A stretch of DNA of 64,000 nt from Ceratodon purpureus (Eukaryota; Streptophyta; Bryopsida; Pseudoditrichales; Ditrichaceae): positions 75,568,303 through 75,632,302 of the forward strand of contig CM026426.1 in assembly GCA_014871385.1 (NCBI GenBank). The letters are read 5' to 3'. Positions 31,109-42,647 of the stretch are shown one piece after another. Under the pieces are notes generated by a model. That model had not been told where the DNA came from, did no database searches, and saw nothing but the letters and a program-made list of their open reading frames with translations. Positions within the stretch are counted from its first letter, which is position 1; each line of letters starts with the position of its first letter. Made by a program: the position numbers and the translations under genes.

Positions 31109-32700
31109 CTAGCTGGTACGTGCTACTATTTCAAAAGTCCACGGTGGTAGAACTTGTGATACAATGCTGGAACCTTCGTGTCTGCAGTTCACCTTGACGT
31201 CTAGATACCCAACTCGCTCGACCACAAAGCGGAATTCCTCTAGAGCCTCGTCGCCCAAGCTGATAGCGACCTCTCGACGAATATGTGACATTGGCCACAA
31301 TTGACCAACTTCAAACCGTGCCACTGGCAAACCTTGAAAATAACAAGGAAGCACCACCATGTCCTCTTCCTGCATTTGGTCAATTTGTTCCCAAGTTACA
31401 CCATCTTACGCAAGAGGCTCCCTCCCATATTTAAAGTTTGAGTACAACAATGATCTTCCTATATGGTACTTGTACAATAAACACATATGAAAGCTTCACA
31501 CAAGAAAGCTTCGGCCATAGCATGCCAAAATGGCATTACAATGGCAAGTACACCAACAATGGCAACAATGGCAACACTCTTGAAGGTTATAGGAGGTAAG
31601 GATATTGTGCACCGTACAATATCCTTACCAAACACCACTTTGGTTTGCCAACCCGGATCCACCAGTGATGTGAACACTTCTTCCGAGGAACTCTCCTCAA
31701 TATACAGCGTAGATGTTTGTCTCATAGTGTCTTGGGCTGTAGCAAAAAGGTCTACGAAGACATGTAGAGGAAGAAACCATTGGAGGTGGCCCATACAGCC
31801 CCTAGTGGTGGACTTTGTTACAGACTAATATCTGCACGAAGTTTAGCTCTGAATGCCCCACTTGTATGTAGATCTGCTAGTGGCCACTCCGGATCACTGA
31901 ATGATGGCAAGAGCAGTGGCTTGACTGACCCATACGGAAGCCTTGGTGTAGGTGGAACATAGACAAGATCAGAAAAAAAGATCCCAACATCAAGCAGCTC
32001 TTTATACGACCGCCCATTGCGAGTTGCCTCACCAACATCGTTGTGCACAACCACGATCACTCCAAGTATGGAATTAGGGTCGACCCAATCTTCAAAATAC
32101 GACAGGTATAAAACTGTTCCCAACACCCAAAGCAAACCACAAAATTACTAACTCCTCGTCATAAAGCGATGGCCACATGAGATTTGGAGATGGTTAGCAT
32201 AGAGTTAGTCGTGACTCACAATTGCATGGAACCTGATCGCGGGTTACTTGTGGATCTAGTAGCACCTGATAGTTGTGGTAGGCACGCCTCACCAACACGG
32301 ACTATAGTTTTGGCGTGTTGGTGACAACCTTGTGATGATCAACGTTGAATGTAAAATCAACTATTTGAGCCCTGTAGGTTTTCGTCATGTCATCACCACC
32401 ATGGTATTGGGCATCTCTAGCCCAAGCCCCAGTACTCCCGGCATTCAGCCTTACCCATGACATCTGCTCATACCTTGTTCAAATCCATTCCCCATCGGCG
32501 TTGTGAGTGTTGTGTAGAACAATTGGAGCAACATGCAAAGTTGGTCGGCGGTTCTCCATACTTCCAACTACCTCAAGAGCTTTCGATTCAAAGAATTCAG
32601 ACACTGTTCAGCACTAGCAACAACATCTCAGCAACAGTTGCAAGCTGATTTTTCTTGAACTCAAACAACCGATCATCCCACATTTCCCACCCAAAAGCAC
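31109..32700 (-). pseudogene. Decayed unknown minus-strand gene
   Basis: Consecutive minus-strand segments have protein-like composition but lie in different frames or are split by stops. About 32700-32460 contains DRLFEFKKNQLATVAEML. About 32470-32220 contains HGGDDMTKTYRAQIVDFTF with one stop. 32135-31818 contains SYFEDWVDPNSILGVIVVVHND. 31794-31459 contains GWQTKVVFGKDIVRC and a hydrophobic, possibly membrane-spanning stretch. 31375-31109 contains RFVVERVGYLDVKVNCR. I do not recognise the family. The run of coherent segments on one strand argues for a real ancestral gene. Confidence 0.35.
31595..31629. repeat. Perfect 14-bp inverted repeat with 7-bp loop
   Basis: GGTAAGGATATTGT is followed after seven bases by its exact reverse complement. 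It lies within the decayed minus-strand gene and may be a small insertion, a hairpin-forming footprint or chance. Confidence 0.8.
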
Positions 32701-32770
32701 CATTGACCATCTATGGTCACATCAAAGTTCATTGAATGTCGGCGCCACTACCTATCCCGACTCCCTAGCA

Positions 32771-32870
32771 CGTGTGTAGGTGTTGCCACCAAGGACATCC
32801 ACTACGCGGCCCCAATACGTGTGTGGGTGTTGCCACTAAGTACACCTCTTTACCAAGGACATCTAATACC
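32771..32870. repeat. Two short direct repeats, 47 bp apart
   Basis: CGTGTGTAGGTGTTGCCAC and CGTGTGTGGGTGTTGCCAC start at about 32771 and 32818. Each is followed by AAGGACATC-like sequence. No function is evident. Confidence 0.6.
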
Positions 32871-33047
32871 CCAAAACCGAGGTACACACCACTCTCAACA
32901 AGGACACTCGATTATCTTGTCACTGTACATGCATTATCCAGGACCACCATTGGCAATTGGCTCCCATCCATTGAAAATCTGATGTCACCGCCTTATACTC
33001 CACCATGGCCCAGTGAAGGTGGAATTTTGTCGCAATTTTTATTTTGA

Positions 33048-33939
33048 CAAAATCTGGATATTATAATTTTGGATTTGGGCATCTTTGGACCTCAAATTTT
33101 CTCTACTGAGAGTTTCTAGGGTTTGTTGCAACAACAAAAGGCGATGAAGAATCCCAAAAAGGTGGAGAAAATAGTGGCTTGGGTAGTCTTCACGACCGTT
33201 AGTACAATGATTTCTTTGCTTTGCTAATTTCTATGAGATTTTTATTAAAGAATTCCTTCAAGTTGTTGCTCCAGTCAATCGGTTATCAAGCAAGAACACA
33301 CGTGAATGGAGACCATCAATAGAGAAAGCATTTCAAGACTTTAATGTGGTATTTACTACGGTCTTGATCTTGGTACATATAGACTTTGCAAAGAGCTTTT
33401 AATTTGGAAATAAACGCTTCAAATTTTCCATATGATAAGTTTGCCAAGACCTCAAATATAGCATGTGTGGGGAAGTATGCTACACATCACCTTCCACAAT
33501 GTTATGGTGGATATACTGGGGAGGCACCATATGCGACGAGGAAACTGCTGCTTCCACGCCATCCAACAAAAAGTAGGAGCAAATGACACATCGAGTATCA
33601 CCCTCCAATGTCAAATGGAACATACGGCACTACACGGCAACGTCTACGACATTAGAACGTCACTAAAACAACCAAGAACGTGAAGAATACAATGATGGAT
33701 TGGTCCGCCATCACTTATGAACCCTAAAGCTTATACACTAAAATTTCTAGAATAACCAAGTTGAAGGGGACCCAAGAATACTAAAGATATTAGTGCTCCA
33801 AAGCTACAGGAGCTGTTGGAGCTTGGCTTGGATGCCCTAAACTCCAAACCCATTGTGTAGCTGTGAACGGGTCTTATGAGGTCTGAACATGTCAGATTTA
33901 AATCAAGTTATTTTGATAAGTAAGAAGCAGGCTTGACTT
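33048..33939. other. Stretch without a supported gene
   Basis: Short ORFs exist (for example 33386-33586 and 33465-33683) but they overlap in different frames and show no recognisable motif. Confidence 0.3.
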
Positions 33940-33964
33940 GGGGGGGGGGGGGGGGGGGGGGGGG
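33940..33964 (+). repeat. Homopolymer of 25 G
   Basis: An uninterrupted run of 25 G on the plus strand. It could form a G-quadruplex. Its exact length may be unreliable because such runs are hard to sequence. Confidence 0.85.
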
Positions 33965-34329
33965 AGTTGGGCATGTGTATGCTTGCCTTAAATTGCCAAC
34001 AACCATCCATGAAAAACAAACCACGCCCCGCCACTTGCCTTGACTGATGGCGGGGCATGAAAGGGCAATGTGTGTTAGCCTTCAATCCGCCTACTCTCCC
34101 CTTTAAGCAAATTGACACGTGCACTTGCCATGTGCTTCCTCCTAGTCGAGAAGACATTGTGCAGGAGACCTTAAATCTTACCCAAAGCTTTCATCAATCC
34201 TTGCCAAACTATCACGAAATACGAGAGCGAGGACAATAGCACTTGCTTGACAATCATGGCCCGACTTGCCAAGAAAAGTCTATGCAATGTCTAGTAAGTG
34301 AGCTTAGAGATAATTGTGTTGATTAAACA

Positions 34330-36190
34330 TTGGTCAAAACTTCATGTGGAAGGGTCTATTCCAAAAGGGATCCCTAGTAGTTTGAGTAAGTTTGACTCAA
34401 AGGCCCCTTGACAACCAAAATTATCTAGCCAGCTTGGCTTAGGAGCACGGCTCAAAAAGAAGGCGTGGCTTTTATTCTTGTTTGTCTCAAGGCCTGACAC
34501 ACATCTAAAAAATTTAAACTATCAACAAGGTTCCTAATGGTAATAGGATTAGTAACATTTAGATTCATTAATGTATCATTGATTTGGGTTCTGAAGGTGT
34601 TTGGAAAGATAATCTGATTGGGCCTCTTTTACTAATATATATTGAGTACTTCTGCTACTAGAAATGAAGCGGGAAGAAGCTTGTGGACAGTTGTGTCTAA
34701 CACCTCTCTGAATTTTAAAGAGTTCTCTACAATTCTAGTTAATGTGTGCCGCTACAAATGCACTCTTAATTATTAACTTGACTAGATTGGTATAGAATTC
34801 ACTATAAGTGTATCTAGTGAGGCATCTAACAAGAAAATTCCAATCACCCTTGTCAAAAGCTTTGCAAATATTAAACATATAGGGTTGTTTAGATCTTTTT
34901 GTAATGTTAAATGTCTCATGGGTTATAAAAACGTTATCTTATATGTGCCTCACGGGAATAAAAGTAGATTGATCTCTATTAATAAAATCTACAAGGAAAG
35001 GTTTGATTTTGACCGGAGGGCTTTTGCTTATATCTTGTAAGAAAGATTTAGCAAGGTGATAGGCCTCCAATTTGATAGATCCTCCGTCTAGCCTGTCCTA
35101 AAAAGCAATAATGTTAAGCCATAGGTCATACCTTGAGGGAGTTGTTCATTGGCTATGGCTCTCTTAATCATTTTAAGATAGTTCGGCCCTAACATCTTCC
35201 AATAGAAAGGGTAGAATACGATCCCAATTCCATCAAGACTAGGAGCCTTCTCATTGGCCAACGACTTTGAGGTCCTATGTAGCTCCTCCAAAGAGAGCTT
35301 TGTACAGGTGGCTTTGGTGAGGATCCGGTTGAGGCCCTACTCGACCGTGACTGGGTGACCGAGAAGGTAAAGCTTCATATAAGCGGGTATAGAAGGTGTT
35401 TAGAATCACTTCCACCTTTGGCCTCTATGACTATAGGTTTCCATCTTCTACACGTAGTTCGGAAATGACGTAAGACTACGGCCTTTCTTTGACCCATTTG
35501 AAGAACTCCGCCATGCAATTGTCTCTCCACTCTTTCCATCGAGTATTGACTTTCAATCTTGCGCCTTCAATTCTAGATTTGTCAAACGCCACTAGTCTCT
35601 CCCTCAAAGAAGCCACCTTCGGATGCATGGATCTCAAGAAAAGAGTCGTTTTGGAGGGTTTTTTGTGCAGCCTCTAGTTCCGGCCACAATTGTGCTTTTG
35701 ACGCTCGAGCGTCCTTAGCTTTATTAGTATAGAACAATTTGTAGAAACAAATCTTTTGATAAAGCTTGGAGAAGAAGGATGTATCTTGGAGAAGATCTTC
35801 CCACAGACTCTTCACATCGACCTTTGTTTTCGAAAAGTAGCTTGCGTTCATGACCTACCTTGTCTTCTTCCGCCACTGCACTCCTAACTTCAGTGAGATG
35901 AAGAGCGAGAAGTGGTTTGAGTTTCTCTAGTCACCTCTAATTTAGTAGGTTTTGTTTGCTAGAGTAGAGTAGGATTGATTGTGACTAACTATGAAGATCG
36001 TCGCAATCCCAAGATCCATTTCCCAAGAATAATTCTATCTGTTACGTGCATTGAAAGAATCTTCAATGTTGAGGCAGATTTTTGTGGCTTCCCATATTTG
36101 TTTTTCAAATGAACTAATAAGTCAGTTGCATTAGGAAAGCTTGTCTCTCTCTCAACCATGTTGAAGTCCCTGATGTTGGTTGCCAAGGCC
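34330..36190 (-). pseudogene. LINE (non-LTR retrotransposon) ORF2 remnant
   Basis: On the minus strand, 36186-35989 begins ATNIRDFNMVE, matching the end of an apurinic-type endonuclease (GDFN box, here RDFN). After a long linker (35851-35582), 35291-35088 carries ANEKAPSLDGIG, then GPNYLKM and LPQGMTYGL. It is followed by EDLSNWRPITLLNLSYKI at about 35085-35030, the start of the reverse transcriptase. Lower coordinates continue with degraded RT sense to about 34330. Several stops and frame changes show it is dead. The order endonuclease, linker, RT is that of plant L1-type LINEs. The ends of the element and a poly-A tail were not found. Confidence 0.7.
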
Positions 36191-37129
36191 TCTTACAGTA
36201 GTACCCATGCTTCCTTTCTCTCTTCTAGATCATTGCGGGCGTATGTGTTAATGAAATGTTAGTTGTCCCTTGGAATATCCTTAAGGGTGGACCAAATCAC
36301 CTTGGCTTTAAAAAGGCTATCAAATGATGCAATTTGAAGTGCCCGTTTATGTTGTACGAGATTGGCCGTTCCATTGCCTTTTGCCCTAGCTTTATTCAAT
36401 TAGATCCGTACCCCTGTTCGGCCTCGTTGAACAATCAGATGGCCATGCTATTAAGTGCTCTGCCTTTGCTCCCCTCAGTTTATGCTCTTGAATCATTACA
36501 AAGAATGGTTACTCTTGGCCAGTTGATTGACACTGTGATGGCCGTTTAGTCCCCTCACGTGAATTGTACAAAGCTTCAAGTACATGATGAACGTTTTGTG
36601 AAAGTCGTAGGTTGTCGTCAGCTACGGGCTCTAAGAATCAACTTCCTCCAGCCTTCAATTGAGCTCGCACCAGCAATCTTTAGATATTGCAGCCATGTTC
36701 AGAGAACAAAGTTTATTGGCCTTCTCCACGGCGTGAGCTTGCTCCAGGGAAGGGACGGTCCCTAATGATTCCCCGCTTTTTGCAAGATGGATAGTGTTTG
36801 GCAGGTGCCAGAGGCTAATTGCTCAATGGAGCCACAGGGCAGACGCAAACATGCAGCTAGGTATGGGGCAGTCTGAGAGCTTTCACCGCAAGAGTGCAGT
36901 TGGACACTACCAAAAAATATTTGGAGGAACGGACGCCGAGGAATTTAGGACTCTTTTGCCTTCCAGTAGACTGAAAGCATCATTACAAGCTTTATCAAGG
37001 AGGATTTGAATCCTTGTTGGAGAGTTGCTGGCCAGAGGTCCTCTTTGACGGGAAGATGGCTCTACTTCCATGTAAGGCAAGAGTTGCTGACATTCCAATG
37101 AGTCATGGAATTAATCTTTAGGTCTTCCT
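36191..37129. other. Unassigned stretch between LINE and Gypsy remnants
   Basis: Plus-strand ORFs at 36334-36549 and 36559-36765 are nearly contiguous in sense but show no recognised motif. Part of this may belong to the older element 2 or to a lost host gene. Confidence 0.25.
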
Positions 37130-39350
37130 AAAAAAGATTCTTCAAAATTTGTTTAGATGATGGTACCGTTTATGGACAAATGAAGGACCATATTACTCAC
37201 CTTCGACAGATCTTCCAAGCCTGCAGGACTAACGGGGTAAGTTCAAATGCCGAGAAGTGTATGTTTTTATTTTTGCTGGGGTTATCTTGGGCTACATAGT
37301 ATGTAAATATGGGAAGCTTCCTGAGCCCGAGAAGGTAAAGGACATCATGGAAATCACGCCTCCCACGGATCAGAAAGGTGTCCAAAGGCTCTTGGATTTG
37401 TCATAGTTGAATAGGATATATATTGAGAAACAGGCCCATATTACTGCGCCTATAACCGCCTTTAAGCATGCCAAGTAGAAGTATCCCCAAGATTGGACCC
37501 CTGCAGCCCAGGCTACCGTCGAAAAAATCAAGGTAGCATATTCTTATGTACCAATTTTGATTGCCCCTGACTGGACCAAGCCTTTCCATGTGCACACGGA
37601 TGCATCTAATATTGCCGTGGGGGTCATGTTAGCTCAGAATTTGAACGGCAAGTATGATCACCCGTTGCATATACTCGTCGGCTTTTAAATCAAGCAGAAA
37701 GGAATTATACCACAACGGAAAGGGAAGCCTTAGCCATGATCTATGCAGTTAAAAAATTTTGCCAGTACTTGCTTGGCAACAAGTTTCGTTTTATGGTAGA
37801 TCATCACAGCTTATCATACCTAGTAAATCAGCCTTTGGTCACCGGCCGCGTATCAAGGTGGATCATGATATTCTTAAAATACGATTTCAAAGTAGTATAT
37901 GTGCCAGTAAAGCGACACATAGTTGCAGACTACCTATCCAGGGATTCCAAGGCTACCAAAGAAGGCATCGATGACTCTTTTAACGATCCATACCTTCAAG
38001 CCGCTAGCTTGGACATTAATATTCCCAAATACTGGCGGGGTGACATCATAAGATACTTAACTACAAGTACTACCCCCGCCGATCTATCAGGCACTAGACG
38101 AGTTAGCTTCGTACGGAGTACGTTGCATTACACCATGGTCCAGGGACAACTCTACCGCCAAGGCATTGATCAAGAAACCAAGCTTTGCGTTCCCACAAAG
38201 CAAGAGCAAAATCTCATGGCCATTCTCCATGATGGCCCAGTAGCAGGTGACCAAGGTCCAGACACAACAATTAAAAAATCTTGGCTGCCCGTTATTGGTG
38301 GCCCCCCCTGCACAAAGACGTCCATGAGTATGTTAAAAATCGCCATGCTTGCCAAGTTTCTACCACAAATTTCCAATACCAAGGTCGTGTACCTTGGAAA
38401 TCTATTCCACCCCTCGGCCCTTTCCAACGATGGGGCCTGGATTTTGTTGGACCAATTAAACGAGCAACAAGACAGGGTTACAAATATATTCTAGTTGCCA
38501 CGGATTATACCACCAAATGGGTTGAGGCCAAACCGTTACGTACTAACACTGCCATGGTAACCGCGGCCTTCATATATGAAAACATTATCACTCGATTTGG
38601 TTGCCCCTTGGAAATCATATCAGACCAAGGTTTCCATTTTGTTAATGCAGTCATAGAGGACTTGATGGAAAATCATATCATAAAACATAGAACAAGTACA
38701 GTCTATAATCCCCAAGGAAACGGCTAAGCCGAGTCTACCAAGAATACCTTTATAAACATGTTACGAAGGTTCATCCATGCAAATCAGTCTGACTGGGGGG
38801 ATTGTCTCCTAGCAGCCTTGTGGGCATATAGGGTAGCAACAAAGACTGCAACTCAAGTAAGCCCCTTTGAAATGGTCTATGGTACCCAGCCTCTTTTGCC
38901 CAGAGAATACATGGTTCCAACCTTTCAAACCTTGCATCCAAAAGATTACAGTCTTCATCGAGTCTTTGCTTCCCGGATCCAAGATATTCATGCCCTAGAA
39001 GAAGTTCGGGCATTTGCCATCAAAAATATAATCCACGAACAAGAATTGAGCGCACGGTATTTTCAAGCTTCCAAGCCTCCATGCATTTTTGAGAAAGGTG
39101 ACCAGGTTTTGTGGTGCCCCAGAGACCCCAAGATACGCAAGACCAAATTCTAGTCTATATGGCACGGACCGTATAGGGTCCAATTAGTATTACCCAATAA
39201 TATTGTTCTCTTGGTAAATAGTGAGAATTTTGTCAGTCATGCAACCATTGTTAACTCAACAAAATTAAAACATTATCATTCTGAAAATCCTACAAATACT
39301 CCTGAGCTTAGTTTAGGAGAAATTTACAAAACCTTGGCAACCAAGGCTCA
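37130..39350 (+). pseudogene. Element 2 RT end, RNase H and integrase (broken pol)
   Basis: Visible in order are the RT active-site segment CLDDGTVYG with the following H....F....G..SN..KC signature, then RNase H and integrase. RNase H shows HTDAS (about 37600), TEREALAM and VDHHSL. Integrase shows a YWWP zinc-region start, [21 protein letters not shown], then WHGPYRVQ of the C-terminal GPY domain. Breaks: a frame change near 37300, two TAGs in the RT connection, a frame change near 37675 (before LLNQAERNY), a frame change near 38285, TAA at 38725-38727 where Gln is expected, and TAG at 39151-39153. This is an inactive relic. Confidence 0.8.
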
Positions 39351-42300
39351 ATCTGCGACAGACTCAGAAGACAGCAATATTGCACAGCAGCCCCAGCAAG
39401 ACATGGACACCATGGCAGTCCATGTAAGCCTGGTCCTGATCAGCTTCTTGGACACCCAGAACTCCATGGAACATCCCATCAACGAGACAGCCCCAGTTCT
39501 CCCTAGCTCCCGCATCATAGGGACTCAGCCGCCACAAACCACGCTAGTCCCTCATCATCTCCAAAGGTACCCAGCCATCAGCCTCATCAGTCCATGGAGA
39601 TCCTTCCATGTCAACTCCAGGCCCCCAAGGCCAACTCTTCTCTCCCACACCTTGGTACAGAGGGCTGGCTTCTTCGTCTTCCTCCTCCAGTTAGTCCCAA
39701 CCAGTGCTGAGCCTCCCTCTCGTAGTCTCTACAGCGCGCCACTCCGCCTTGCTGCTCCTTCCTTGCACCCTGCCCATCTAGCTTCCGAGTTAGACATTAT
39801 GGGGCACAAGAAGAAAATCACGCCTCCATTCCATGTGCCCAGAATGATCTCGGAATGGAAACGCCGGCCCGACCTCATCTGGAACACAGGGGTAGGATTA
39901 GCGCGCTACTGTACATTGGTAGAGCCTAAGGTGAAAACCAAGCATTGTACACACTTTTTTATCTCAATGCGGACCCGGAACCAGACCAAACAGTTCCCTT
40001 CACGAGTGGTAGAAGGTATCGAGGTTCAGTTCTCAAGTCGTTATTTGCACAAATTCTTTGGCTGGGACGGCTTGGGAGTCGCGTCGTGGAGCGAGGACTG
40101 TGGTCATCCATGGCCCGACATTGCGACCCGCATGGGCAACCTCCAGCTCAAGGATGATGGCAGGTACGACGTGTTTGCATTGGGGAACCACATGAAGGAT
40201 CCTCGGTTTTCTCGTATGCGTGGAGTCTTGAGTCAGGTTTACTTCCAAAACAATTGCAACAACATTGTGCCAGAGCAATTGTGTCTCTTGCTCATGGCCG
40301 ACCAAGGTGCCAAGTTCAACTGGGGCCTCATGGTTGAAGAAAACTTTCGGATCTAGCTCCGGGGACACAGGCAGCGTGCGGACTACAGCAGCCCATTTGG
40401 ACCCTTCCTCACCTCCTACATCGCCAAATATCTGGCTTTCTATCGACGCCATAACCGAGGCCCCCTCATGGGTACTTTTCTCGATGTTCAGCGTGACATT
40501 GCAGCAGCGGCAACACGGGATCCAGAGCTGCCCGGCCCCAGCAAGCGTCCACGGAGCACATGGCCAACCAAGGAGGCAGGGACGTCCATAACCATAGGAC
40601 CATGCGCCAGGAAGTGCTGCTCTCGCCAACTGCGTGGGGGAGATGCTCCAGTGGATCAACACCACCGAGCAGGCGTAGGAGACCCTCTTACAGGAGCTCA
40701 AGGACATAGAAGACAAGTACAAGCGAAATCTCACCACACCTGTCCAAGGAATCCGAGAGCAGGCACAGCGAACCTTGGAACACACACACATGGAATATCG
40801 TCAAGAAGTGGAGGAAAAAGAACAAACATTGACGAACCTGCGGCACCAGGTGGCGAATTTCGAACTCGAGCTAAGAGCCACACAAGACCATGTCGACGTG
40901 TTGTCCAAGGAAAAAAGCCAACGCCATGAAACAAGCCCAAAGATTGGAGCAGCAGAGCCAAGAGTATCTGGCAAGATGCAAAGCCTTGGCAGCCCACAAC
41001 GACACTCTAAAACGAGGGCAACATTCGCAGGAGACCGAGGACAGCACGCACCTTCACGAGGAGAGAATTGCAATTGAACAGTCCATGCAAGATTTCGAGG
41101 CCAACAAGGTGGGTTGGGTTCATAATGCCGCCAACCTGATTGCTTCTAACGCATACAAATGGTTGCTGGATCATCCCTTCACCTCGGCACATCCGCCCAA
41201 GGAATTCTTGGATTACTGCATTGATAATGCTCTAGCTACGTTGGAGTTAGAACAATCCAAAAATGCTTGGGAGAACATGGATTTAGAGAACATGGACCTG
41301 GATAATGAAGACATGGAGGCCTTGTCCATGCTCTCGAAGACAGCCATGGAACCCGCACCAACCAGCCCGGAGCATCCAATACAGGAGGATCTACAGCCAT
41401 CCAGCCCGGCCATGGTCAACCTTGCCAACCAAGCAAAACGCGTGGATATCCCGGAGCATTTCACCGATCCGGAGGATACCCCACAGCCTTTGCCACGCCT
41501 GCAAGCAGCACCAGAAGCTGCACCAAGCCAAGTTGATCCCGCGGTACCCCCGAAGCATTAAGAAAAATAGAAGAAGAATTTGAATTGGAAGAACAGACCA
41601 ATGATGAAGAAGAAGCCGAGGAGGAGCTAGCGACTGCCATTCAAGAAGTCACACAATACTTTGAAGCTTACCCTGATCTCATCGCCTTCTATAGTAATCT
41701 CGAGGCTAGTCAGGTGCAATGCCTTGCATGCAATAAAATTTTAGGGAAAATAGTTTATGATATTTATCAACATGCCATGACTGTTAGCCTGGGTCATACC
41801 ATGGAGCTGCCTGAGGAGAGAATCGGGGGTCAAGGGCAGAAGTTCGAGACTAGTTACGTAGGGCAAATTAAAGAGGGACCGTGGAGGTTAGTCCCAATGC
41901 ACGGTCATAGGGCTATCAGGGTGCTCTTTAGTACCGGTCCTGGGGCCGTTGGGTCTTCCACGGGCGCACAATTCAACCCTGAGTCAGTCATGGAAGCCAG
42001 ATAGGTGGAGCCTTAACCAAGATCCCGAGAATACCAAGAGAGGGAAAAGCAATGGATTCCGAGAAGACTCGGTAGCCAGGACAGTGCAAGGCAAGGGTCA
42101 GAAACAGGGGAGTTCAGAAGAGCAATCGCAACAGCAAGCAAGTTTCAGACAAGCTAGACAAGGGAGGGCAGAGGGTGGAGAAGAGATAGTATAGTATTAG
42201 TTGAGTAACCCAAGAATGTCCATGAACACCAAGGTTCAGGCGCTTACATGAGGGGGCAAGCTGCTCTAGGAAAACCAGCTGCTCTGAGTCCGGACTCGAC

Positions 42301-42610
42301 TCTAACCGCAAAACTGAGGAGTAAGTTCTCTACACTGACTACCCTGTTTATACTAATCTCCCTGGACTTCTCCTTGTAACTCCTTGTTGCACTATCAATC
42401 CCACCGTCCTAGGCTATCCTCGCTGGCCTTGCTGGAGCGGTAACAATGACTTCCTGAACCAAGCATAACCTGATTCATAGAGGTGCTGGTGCAGCCATAG
42501 CTGCCATTTATGGGCATCAGGCACCCCCAAGATGCCGCACCCAGCTACCAAGGGAAGAAAGCAGGCCCGAAAGAAGACCTGCCTACCGACGCACGCGTCG
42601 CTAATCCACA
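39351..42610 (+). pseudogene. Element 2 extra 3' ORF (coiled coil and Cys/His finger), split by a solo LTR
   Basis: The integrase frame runs on into a Pro/Ser-rich linker and then, from an internal Met near 39799, the same globular unit as in element 1 (SRYLHKFFGWDGLG, then FNWGLMVEENF). TAG at 40354-40356 replaces the Glu of element 1. The coiled coil follows after a frame change between 40560 and 40890 (ELELRATQDHVD, then EYLARCKALA). The frame ends at TAA 41559-41561. The finger (VQCLACNKILGK then YQHAM) is read in the -1 frame, as in element 1. Its second half resumes at about 42451 after the 664-bp solo LTR. Confidence 0.75.
41782..42445 (-). mobile_element. Solo LTR (664 bp), antisense, same family
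   Basis: The insert begins TGTTAGCC and ends GGTAACA, flanked by a 5-bp direct duplication ATGAC (41777-41781 and 42446-42450). Removing it rejoins the zinc-finger reading frame. Its plus-strand start resembles the reverse complement of the LTR ends of elements 1 and 2, so it lies opposite to element 2. It is what remains after recombination between the two LTRs of a full element. Confidence 0.9.
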
Positions 42611-42647
42611 ATCCGGGACGGATTGCAAGCTTCGAGGGAGGGCTAAA

